From positions 4,836,001 to 4,900,000 of the forward strand of contig NC_089547.1 in NCBI RefSeq assembly GCF_040115645.1: a stretch of 64,000 nt of DNA, read 5' to 3'. Positions within the stretch are counted from its first letter, which is position 1; the number at the start of each line of letters is the position of its first letter. Shown here one piece after another: positions 48,361 to 58,471 of the stretch. Origin of the DNA: Euwallacea fornicatus (Eukaryota > Arthropoda > Insecta > Coleoptera > Curculionidae). The notes below the pieces were generated by a model, which was not told the origin of the DNA, did no database searches, and saw only the letters and a program-made list of their open reading frames with translations. A program made the position numbers and the translations under genes.

Positions 48361-48702
48361 TCATCACTAAGGACATTATTTCAGCATTTACTAACTCGGC
48401 CAAGTTATCATAACAAAGCTCATAGAGCCGGGGCGTAATCGCGCCTCGTTTTCCCTCACTTCGGAGGAGCACATGTGTCCTCTCCGGCAGCGGCTTTCAG
48501 GATGGGTACAACTATAAACGTCCACTCTATAGGACATGTAGTATATGGGTTGAGCGGGGGTAGTTTTGAAGCGTAAAATCGTTTTTTTTAGTGAGAAAAA
48601 ATGGCAAAAATTCACAATAAGCGAGTTTAAAATTAGGTAAAAAATTAACAATAAATAGAAATGCTTACACAAAAAGAAGCAGAGAAAAATTGACAAATTC
48701 AT
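48361..48702 (-). pseudogene. small secreted peptide C, decayed copy
   Basis: Exon 1 runs from ATG 48702 (MNLSIFLCFFL, donor gtaagc at about 48668). The second-exon homology begins near 48571 and runs to about 48361. It aligns with peptide D across the promoter, signal region and cysteine region (MSYRVDVYSC against MSYSVDAYDC; C-x6-C-x5-C kept). Three defects are visible. The splice acceptor position reads TTTTAC where D has TTTTAG, and no other AG lies in a usable position upstream. The first framework cysteine is tyrosine (TGC to TAC). A 2-nt length change about 35 nt after the GAG codon shifts the frame to an early TAG at 48408-48410, while sequence similar to D continues beyond it. I call this a pseudogene, though a short protein from an unspliced transcript cannot be excluded. 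Confidence 0.7.
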
Positions 48703-48786
48703 GATGTTAAGACTGTTCGTTTATCGTGTTACATTGATCTTCCTTACTGCGTTCCAAGCCTTTTAATGTTTCCTCAATCGGTTCCT

Positions 48787-48796
48787 CTATATAAAG
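48787..48796 (-). promoter_or_regulatory. TATA box of peptide C
   Basis: On the minus strand TTTTCTTTATATAGAGGAAC lies about 90 nt before the ATG and closely matches the promoter of peptide D (TTTTCTCTATATAAAGGAAC). The promoter is thus better preserved than the coding part. Confidence 0.65.
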
Positions 48797-51423
48797 AAAA
48801 CGTATCTGTTGAATCTTCTCCGATAAAAAGTACCCAGGACAAGACACAAATAACCATGATGTAATATATCTGTAGTTGGTTTTTATGGATCAGGGATTTG
48901 TATTTTATGCTTTATTACTAATATCCGCGCTTCTACGTCGAGAAATCTGACTTTTCTTTATCAAAAACTAGTCACATTACATCCCTTAATCCTTTAATTG
49001 AGAGATCAGCACATCCTTCACGTGGGTAATCGGACTGTAAATGTTTTTGAAAAGGCATAATTTCTGGATGACTCAAGACTATTACAACAATAGAGCATAT
49101 AGATACATGTGTATTTTGTTATTATAGAGCGCAGGCCAGGTTGATGCCATTGGGCCAACGCGCAGTCAATTCATAAATTCAACGAACCACAATGATGTTT
49201 GACTTATCTTTTTTGATACGACAAATCTTGCATATTTTTGAATTTGTTGAAACAATAAAGAGATTTCGCAGAAACATACACGGATGCGTCATTAAAAAGG
49301 GGATCGTTGGGTGCAGATTTTGGGACAAAAATCCTTGAGATCCACGCGAACTTTGCTTCGGTGCGGATCACCAAAACTTGCTGAATAAAGCTTTGCATTG
49401 GAGACGGCGTTCGCATGTCGGTAATTGTTTCCTAGCTCGGCTGGAGGAATGGAGAACTTACCAAGATGACGAAACAAGCGTAATGTCGTTTTATTAAATG
49501 AAACTATTCACGGTATCATTTCAATGCGCGTATTTTTCAGGGGATTACCGGACTCTTCCGGGGGAATCCAGATACGCATGATTCTGTTTGTGCCCTGAGG
49601 CAATAGGATGTTCAATTTTTGTAAAACAAATACCTTTATGTAAAAATCAGATTTAGCCACTTGAATGATAAAAAAAAACGTATTCAGATAGCGACGATCA
49701 GTAAGAGTTGTAATTTTTAAGCTACTAAAAAAAACAACGATTTATTCGATTTTTTACGTTGTTTTTGCTCTAGATTGAAGGTAGAAATGCGTGTTGGCGT
49801 CCGCACGATCATTTCGTCCCAAACGTCAACACAATTAAAAAACAAACGACGATGCAAAAACTCTTTCTGCCGTTAGTAGCGACGATTAACAAGAAATGCC
49901 AGACCCGAAACAGTGTGGGTACTCAAGTGAAAAACTTCTCTAGATTTTTCGTGAAGCATATTATATAAAAGGGGGAATTTCGTCTCGCTATAAATTCTTT
50001 TATCAATTTATTAATCGCAGTTAAACAGAACAAACATTAAAATAGCAAAAGTTTGGTCCATAAAAGGAAAATACTTGATCATTTCTGACGGTACACGACA
50101 CATCCCAATTCGCGGAAATCCTTGCCGAAATTGGCCTCGAAAGTGTCGCTATGGCTTCGAGCTGTAGCGAACGATTCAGCGATTTCTATTTTCTGCGTAC
50201 GCCAACCTGAACAAAGTTGACGGGGGAAAAACTGCACGCGGCGCGACACAACGAGCTTCGATTATGGGTTTTTGCTGTATGTAAATACCATGCAAACACC
50301 GCTGGGAATTCGACGTGTTGTTTTTCGTTATTTTTAAACGCCCAAACAGTCCTGGAGGCTCTAGGGCCAGAATTTCACGTAAAAAAAAGAAAACAGTGAT
50401 GAAAGAAAAACATTGCAGACAGCGGGAGCGTTACTTGATAATGGCTGACAAAACAACTGAAAGTGGCAGGTTCGCGACTAATGCAAGCATTTGTGCATTG
50501 CCCGCCAGATTGACTTTGCGATGATTTTCGATTAAATCTCAGGAAAATGTGCCCCTTCGGCAATTTAATTCATTTAAGAGGAAATTATTTAAACTATTTC
50601 ATAAAGGAAATTCTTAAAGTTTCTCGCAATCGAACGTTTTATGATGCAAAGTGAAAAACAAAAAAGAATTGAGTACTTGCGAGCACAATGTATTTTAAAT
50701 AGCAGGAACAAGGGCAATGCACCTAGCCGACGCCTTAAATATCTGATTTGCCTGCGCTTTGAGTCTGATAATCCACTTCAAAGGTAAAAACGGTTTAAAA
50801 AGATCAAAATATTTGCACTTTCGAGTGGGGCAAAATGTCGAAAAAATTTCTCGCCTTGAAACCATTAGATAAGTACTTACTGCCTCAATAACTTAATTAT
50901 TCAAATTTATCAGTTTCTGCAAAAAGATAGAGCGTAGGAACTTTTGCGTTTGTTAATATTATTGTTTTTAATTAAATAATCAGCTATCATAGTTCAGTGA
51001 AATAGGCATTTCGCCCTACAGTCACAGCAGGCAAGTCATTATGAACTGGTACTTCTACGGGCGCTGCAAGGGGGCATTGCGTAAATTAGAATTTCGAGAC
51101 GATTTTATCGAATTTAGGGACGAGCAGGCCCTCTAAGCTCTCTGAATGTTGGATAAGCAGCCAGAAAAACTTACGGAACCTACACAAACAGCATGCTTAT
51201 CGTCAAATAAACATTTTAGCGAAGCACTCTACTCCATATTTGGTGAAACTGTGGATACTACAGTGTCCAGATTTTATAGCGCTGTGACTAATAGAGCATA
51301 AAATACGATTGCTACTGCCACAAAATAGTCAATAGGTACGGAACCACGACTTAGTTTCTTATCTATATTTACAGTCACAGGTAATTTTTATCGAAGATAT
51401 TCACCGGATATGCAGTTTTTCTC
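48797..51423. other. spacer between peptide loci C and D
   Basis: No supported gene. It includes the 50990-51110 block that resembles 45880-46000. Overlapping short open frames at 49204-49477 and 50217-50563 show no family. Confidence 0.4.
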
Positions 51424-51432
51424 TATATAAAG
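51424..51432 (+). promoter_or_regulatory. TATA box of peptide D
   Basis: TATATAAAG with flanking TTTTCTC and GGAACC lies 114-122 nt before the ATG at 51546, and matches the promoter of copy C in inverted orientation. Confidence 0.75.
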
Positions 51433-51545
51433 GAACCCGTTTAGGAAAGATTCATTGGCTGGGAAAACAGTGAAGAAAGTAAATAAGGCGATAAGTCAAC
51501 AGTTTTTTCCAGACATTTTACCAACAAACTTTTTTATTAAAAATC

Positions 51546-51929
51546 ATGAAATCGTCCAATTTTCTTTGGCTGATGATCTGCTTCTTCTTGGGTAAGTGCT
51601 TTTGTTCACAGTTTACTTTTTCGTAATCCCACATTGGGTTACTATGTCTCTTTGGTATTTTTCTCATACATACAAAATATATTTTAGGCTCCAAAACAGT
51701 CCTCGCTCACCTCCCATACTGCATGTCGTATAGCGTGGATGCTTACGATTGCAACGATTCTACGCACTCCTGCTTCAGAGGAAATATATGCTTCTCCAAA
51801 ATCAGGACAAATGAGTTGCTATTAGAAACCCGCCACGTACGATCCTATAATATCTTGCCAGACATGTCGGGTGCTATAATCGAGTCACTGATCGTCAGAA
51901 AAAAGCCCAAGAAATTCAATATAGCTTAA
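51546..51929 (+). CDS. small secreted peptide D (novel family)
   Basis: Two exons, 51546-51591 and 51688-51929, with a phase-1 intron after the signal peptide as in A and B (288 nt, 95 aa). Signal sequence MKSSNFLWLMICFFLG; mature part includes AHLPYCMSYSVDAYDC. Mature cysteines lie at 27, 37, 44 and 50 (C-x9-C-x6-C-x5-C), enough for two disulfides. The C-terminal third is cysteine-free and ends in a very basic tail (VRKKPKKFNIA). A and B have a second intron that D lacks. Homology to B is weak but consistent (signal-peptide intron, HLP before the first cysteine, similar spacing). No known peptide family was recognised. This copy is intact, in contrast to its inverted partner C. Confidence 0.75.
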
Positions 51930-52171
51930 GGTTTTATGGATTCTAGTGGATTAACAGGTCACTCATTTTGTATTTTAATTATTTATTTATTTATGTATTT
52001 CTCTAGTTAAATTAAAGAATTTTCCATAGAGCTTAAAATTCGGGCACTTTATGAGCTATTTTTTTTTGTATATTTTCTTACCCTCACGGACCCAGAGGTA
52101 ACGAACTGATAACCAAGCTTCAAATTGCTAGTTTCATCAATTCTCTATTTATCTCTTAATGCTAAGGGCGA

Positions 52172-55100
52172 TTATAAATAATCAGTGGGGAATGGCCTGG
52201 TCTCAGAATCATCATCAATATCAAGGGTTTTCGCATCTCCTGAGGTGTTTTTCAACGAAACCGGCGGTGATTTCAGGAGAAAGCTGGGCTGCTCTGAAGA
52301 TAAAGCTTGCTTTTCGGAATCTAAAATAAAACATAAAAAGTCCATTGAGTTGATTAAAAAAATACATACTGTAAAATAACTGACATTAGCGATGCTTTTT
52401 AGCATAGTGTGAGCCCCCACGGAAAACCTCTTATATGGAGAATAATCTTATAACACCTAGCATAATAAATTAACTGCTCAGCCTAACAATTCATATTACA
52501 CGGTCACATTGTAGTCAATTACAGGGGTATTATGTAGGTAATGAGTTATTTATTTCGTTTTGGCTGACATCGTGCACCCGATTTGGGGATTAAGTGGAAA
52601 TTACTATTTCCGCAAGCAACTACCGGCTGCTTAATACAGCGGCAAAGCGCTACTAATAAGAAGCAAATATTACTATTAATTTGAATAAGATATATATCGT
52701 ATTGGATTATAAACAGAACCACGACTGGTTTTGTTTATAATCTAATACAGAACAGAAGAAAATATAAATTTGTTTATAATATTGATAGTTTGGCGAAGGA
52801 AAGGTTATTTAGACACTTCAATTTTTTAGTCGAACTTTTTATTTATTAGTCGAGTCGCTTTCTTAACAATTTGGTGAAGGAGTTTTTTAATGCTAATATA
52901 TTATTTTAATTATTAATACATACCTGGTAAATCCTGTATTCGATAAAACTCAGCCAACTCCGCTCCTGAACACAGTGGCGTATCCACAGCTAGATTATTA
53001 TCAAATTTCGAGTAATTAACCTCATACCCTTGCCTGTCCTTGTTGTAATAAACTACAGGCTCAAATCGATGCCCCCAAAGCACTTCGCTGGCTAAATAGC
53101 TCGATCTTGCTTGAGTGGTTTGACCGGTACTCTCGATTGTACCTAAAACCCACATACAACCCTTCAAATAAGTTTAATTTTACTGGAAGAAACACCACCT
53201 TCTAAAATCACTACAATTTCGAATCGCTCCTGCAACAAATCGCTGGCGGACACGTGATAAAAGGGCGAATTGCAATCGATTTTGTGGACAATGGTCATGG
53301 GCCAGATGAAGAAAAGGTTTCCATCGCAACCGTCCGCATTTACGGTCAACTCAGTTTGGAAATTATTCAAAACCTATCGAAAAAATATTAAAAAATCACT
53401 TTTGTCGTAATTTTCCACTGTGCGTACCTCTCCTTCTTTGGTTTTCTTAGCTCTAATCAACTGAGCACGTATACTGGCCCCAATAATATGACTCTTCCTC
53501 ATATCTCCAACTCGGAACATCAAACACAACTGGCCATCTCGTTGACAGATCACAGTATTTTTTGAAAATTGCAAAGTTTGAGTTCTGAGCTTCGGACGTG
53601 TCATTTTAGCAAACACTATGCCCACCTAGACAATGGCGATATAATTTAATAAATTGAGACAATTCAAGGCGAAGTTCACCATGAAGGCCTGGATGATCAT
53701 CCCGGCGATGCTTTGCAAACACATAATGAAAACTGCCTCCGGACATTCTTCAGTAGTAGTCCTAACTCCGTAACCAATAGTGTGTTGAGTTTCAATGGAG
53801 AAGAGGAAGCAGGAGGTGAAACCCCATATATTTAAGACGCAGGGAGTCCAGTCTGAATTGAGTTGGTTGCTAGGAAGGTGCTGCTCCTCTAGATCGCCAT
53901 GGGTGAAGGCAATCAGCCACCATATAAGGGCGAAGATCAGCCAAGAACCTTTTTAAAGGGGGGGGATAGAAGTATTTTTCTATGGTTTATTTTCAAGTAC
54001 TCACCGACAAATCCTATGGCGAATATCGTAAGGGTCCACCTCCATTGGGAATCAACTAAAGTGGTGAAAATGTCCTGCAAATAGCGCAGACGCCTCTTTG
54101 AGATTCGTGACTGCAGGATGTTGCAGTCCCCGTTTTTGAACACGGCCCTTCTGCGCATTTTTCGCACCGCATTTGGCCTATATGATTTCCTGCAAATAAA
54201 TTCATACGTCAAGGACAAGATTAAATTTTTTTAAACTGTAGAGGAAACGTTGATATACGTCCGGTGAAACCAGTCGAAATCCCAAATCCCATTGATCCTT
54301 TTCTAAATCAGGTTGAATTCGATTTTTCTAGGGCTCTCTGAGCGCGTCTACCTGTGTGTATCTCCAATTCTTGTGCAATTGACGTCCTAATTCTTCCAAA
54401 CCGTAGCTTAGTGAGATGGCTTTTTAACGATGATCACTATTTTATTTCACTATTTTAGGCGCACGCACTATTCGGACAAGGTCTCATCGTGCTGTGACTC
54501 AAAAAAGTGGCGATGCACTAAATTAGCTTCAATGAAATAATAGTGTTTAATTGGATTGATTAAAGGTGCTTTCGACAAAGACCTAATCAGTGCTTTTATC
54601 TGTTTTTAGATAATTATGTTGAGTGTATCGTGGCTTCGATTACGGTACCTTTACCTTAATGAGCAGCCACTTGTTCCATCCCGATAATGGGCAAATGCGT
54701 GTGTATAATTAACTTAAAATAATTTATTTACATTCGGTTGAATCGGCAAAATACTCGAGTAATCTGTTAAAAAAATCGAGCACTGTTGAAGTGCAGGGAA
54801 AACTGGAAATTGGAAGCGACGCGACAACACTGCGCGCAGGTACATGGCCGTCGAAGTCAGCGGCAGTTGCTACGAAAGGAGCTTTATGGGCGGAGAGCGG
54901 CAGCTGGAAGCAACTGCCAATCGCTACGTTTCCATTTACCTTTTAGTCTGGATAATCCCATTAAACCCTTCCGACGGCGTTGCACCAGCTAAATTCGCCC
55001 AAAATTTAATTAACCCGAACTAACCCGAAGGTTATTAGGGCATTTCAGAGACTTTCGGGTTGCCCAACTGCAACTTTAGGCACCGTTTTCCCGGTCTAAA

Positions 55101-57578
55101 TGCGCGACAGGTGCATCTCGAGGCTGCGCACTTTATCTCTTTCGAAAGGTACTGCAGGTACGCCACTGCACTATTTTTATTTTCGATCGACTTTTTAAGG
55201 ATTTTTCACAGTTGCGATTGCTCGGTTGGCCCCAGCGCCACACTTGTGAACCCACGGGGAGCCCCGTTTTCGGCGATTTTTTTGCATCGTCAAGGACAAA
55301 CGCGCCAGTACTAAACGCGGGAGGTCTTAAGGAACCATTTTCTTCTAAGTTAAAGTGCAGCTCAACGTTAGACGGTTCAATTGATCCGAATCAAGGCTGA
55401 TAAGGCACTGAGCAATTTTTTAGTGTACGGGGCGGATTTGGGCCTATTTTGTAGAAAAAGCGGACGGGCGTACTCTTTTCCCAGCTCAGGCACTAAACGT
55501 TCGACGAGGTGGAACCCAATGGGTTGAGAATTTTATCGCTTTTGAATCGGAACGGGCACTCCACTGGGCTATTTTATGTCGAGTGGGGCACACCTCAGTC
55601 TGCTGCGTAGGAGAAAAAATGTACACAGATACAGCCCCTTGACGTCTCTCGACAAATCCGGCACTAAATGTTTGAGTCCTAGTTACCTTCCTAAGTTCTT
55701 CAGTTTCCTCTTGATCCAGTGTATTTTAGTATTGTCAACGGTCATTTCTAGCAATTTTCTTTTATACTGATTTTATTATCATCCGAAACCTTTTTGCACA
55801 CGACTAAAAACTGTCTGACATTCCATCTGAGATCTCAAGGAAATAATAAAACGTTTTATCGAAATTAAAACATCCTCCCGGTCGTTTTGGTTGATGGTAA
55901 ATGTGTGCTTTAGCGCTATATGTTATTCAGCCATTGAACAAATATACAGGACGGTCAATATTTGATAGGAGGAGGGGGGAATCACCAAATCAGGGATGGT
56001 GCGGGTCTAATCAATTGTGCAGCCGGTGTAGAATGTTACAAACACGTACGTCACGGCTATGTACTAATCACATGGCGGACTCAAATATTTAAACAAATCA
56101 AAAATGAATTATAGCAGAAATTAACGATAAACTGATCTATTAGATTTTGCTCGGTTTATGGTGCAAAATAAAAAAAATATTTTCTCACTAGAGACATTGT
56201 TATGGACAACACAAACTTCGGGATAGCTACCTGCTTACGGGAGAACCAGGGCTCGAATGAAATCTCTGATAATAATAAACCCCAGGGGTCAAATCCCCGT
56301 TGGCGGAAATCTGGGGAGATCCCTTTTCAGGCTCCAGCAGATACCCCTTGTCACCGGCGCGTTCCATTTTGCGACCCCTGCGAGCCCCCTTATTAGAGCG
56401 GCGATTAAAACGCGAACTGAGCACTTTTTGACAAAATATTTGCTCTTATTAATAAATTATTCAAGGCATCATTTATTTGCACCGGATCGCTAATAACAAT
56501 TAATTTGTCAGGAATAGTCATCATTACTTAGCACCTCGTATGTGTTTTCATCAAAGTGTAAACTGGGCCCGATGGAAAAGAAAACTGAAAGTCTCTGATT
56601 TATTGTGTGGTTGAGTTCAAGATATCGGTAGTAACGTGATAGACCTTATCTCTTTGATTCCTATCACATGAGCTTTCCACATTTATTTGCTAAAATGTGT
56701 TTGGTTCGAAAAAATACCAAGGAGATCCATTGTTATTGCTACTGGAATTAGAGCGACGGAGGAGTTCCGGCCTGTTGGTTTTTAAGCGGCACAGGTACGT
56801 TTTAAATCGGTCGAAAATGCCGTTACGTTTGACGGAACCACGGGAAAAACATCGAATTTTTGGCCTGCGAAGAAGTGCCGAACGAGATCAACTCCAAAAA
56901 TCGTTCAAACGCACGTTGCGAGCAGCTTGGGGCGATTTTCACAATTCGGCAACCTCGCGTTTAGGTGTCAGGCGCGCAGCGCGCAATGTCGACTGTGAGT
57001 TTTGGCAAACAAGAGAACGTTGCGGGGTTGCCAACTTCTGGAGCAACGTAACTTCTTTCGCACTTTTCCGGGATATTAAATATTCGCGTGCACCCGGAAA
57101 GGGAGCCGTGACAACCTCAACACCACCCGACCGACGACGTTCGAAAATCTGAATTCGTGGTTATAAACGTAGTTCATCCTGTAGTCACGGACGAAAATTA
57201 CGTTTACGACTACGGGTCGGCGAGTTTTTGGGCTCTGAGGGTGGTCACACGCACTTTCAGCGAATAGGTGATTTAGGGGAACTAGTAGGTGCCACCCGCG
57301 GAACCCAAACAGGCAGTAGTCTCCCGGATGTCGGTCAAAACGTCAGAAACTACTCACTTGGATCCATCGTTCCTGGGCAAAGAGCTGTTGCACGTAATCA
57401 AACTGGCCTGCGTTCCCACTTTCTGCAGGCCGAAGTCGAAGGGATGTTTCTGCACAGCGCCGTTGTTGTTCTCCGCTCCAAACGCGGGTAGATCAGGGGT
57501 GCTGGATCCGATGTGAAATTTGGCAAAAATCTCCCCTTGCCTCTTGTTGACTAGATAGGAAGGAGTGGTGTCTCCCAT
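52172..57578 (-). CDS. inward-rectifier potassium channel (Kir), copy 1
   Basis: Seven exons: 57578-57358, 54189-54005, 53948-53680, 53625-53428, 53373-53199, 53142-52924 and 52320-52172. They total 1416 nt (471 aa) with all phases matching, including the 3.2-kb first intron. Known Kir order is present: cytosolic N-terminus with RRRAVFKNGDCNILQSRISK and the slide helix RYLQDIFTTLVD; M1 (about 122-150, ending WWLIAFTHGD); pore helix and filter THR192-GLY196 TIGYG; M2 (about 207-230); and the large cytosolic domain with LCLMFRVGDMRKSH, FEIVVILEGTIESTGQTTQA and RSSYLASEVLWGHRFEPVV. At the M2 rectification position, where Kir2.1 has Asp172, this protein has Gln222 (MIIQAFM), so weak rectification is expected. 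It is an insect Irk homolog; which of Irk1-3 cannot be settled. The N-terminal 73 residues are lineage-specific. Confidence 0.92.
52699..52748. repeat. imperfect inverted repeat in the last intron of Kir copy 1
   Basis: Arms GTATTGGATTATAAACAGA (52699-52717) and TTTGTTTATAATCTAATAC (52730-52748) pair over 19 positions with two mismatches, leaving a 12-nt spacer. A related TTTGTTTATAATAT string follows at about 52769. Confidence 0.75.
54190..57357. other. long first intron of Kir copy 1
   Basis: No coding exon is supported. A 151-codon plus-strand open frame at 56697-57152 is Arg-rich, has no recognisable motif and is regarded as chance. Confidence 0.5.
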
Positions 57579-58471
57579 TTTATCTTCTTCCTGCCTTCTG
57601 CACGACTCATCTTAGCTGCAAAGAATAACTGCTGATAACTGGTTGAATTGCCTGTCGCTGCACAAATCTGATTAGGTCCCGAATAAGTACTTACAATCAA
57701 AATCACTTTTGAACCCACACAGATGTGCGACATGTTCAAATTTGAATCAACACTGCGGGTGCCACTAACCAATTGGCTCTAAACCACTTATTTGAGCATC
57801 GCATTAATCTATTGTGTTGACCCTCAGCAATTTTTTCGTAACGATTTAATAACTGCATATAAGCCTGATGATGATGTTTCCTTTGACCTACGTGCTAAAT
57901 TAGCTAAATTTCCAGTTTCTCTGTGGAAAATAGATCCAGCAAATGCGAGGGTTTCGGTACTTAAAACGCAACAACTGCGTGAGAATCTTGAAAGAAACAC
58001 GACTGAATTTTCTAGATCTACCTGAATCACTGAACTGCTTCGAAATCGTTATCTGAGCAAATAAAGGATTAAACCCAGTTAAACTGGGTGATCATGTTGT
58101 ATCTATTTCTCGAATTACTTTAATATCTGTGGTCTGTGGTTTTGAATTGAACGCTCAGTGTCCCCACGTGTTGAAAAGCGAACTCTTCTCACAATTAACG
58201 CTAAAAATAGTTACTCAGTTAAGCCCTATGAAAGGATTCTTTTGTGTGCCAATTCCAATTGATTCGGGCCGCATTTAATGCGCACCTCTCCTCCCGAGGA
58301 GGCCTCAGTGCCTCAGAGCCTTGCGGACATAAATTGCCAAATATTTGCCTGTTTGCGCTACCCACACGGTGCTTTATTAGTCGGCTCGTAATATCCTCAA
58401 AACTAAAGGATGTAATCAATCAGAAATTCTTTACGATACTTACCCAAAAACGGTTAGTTTGTGCTAAGACC
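57579..58471. promoter_or_regulatory. shared promoter region of the divergent Kir genes
   Basis: The start codons of copy 1 (57578, -) and copy 2 (58472, +) face apart across 893 bp. Both promoters and 5' untranslated regions must lie here unless an upstream non-coding exon exists. No classical TATA box was picked out. Confidence 0.5.

Noticed and set aside
56697..57152. 151-codon plus-strand frame in the Kir copy 1 intron
   Set aside because: Arg/Lys-rich composition typical of GC-richer chance frames; no domain, no splice context.
57228..57516. Two plus-strand frames opposite Kir exon 1
   Set aside because: Shadows of the minus-strand first exon of Kir copy 1, whose phase fits the rest of the channel.
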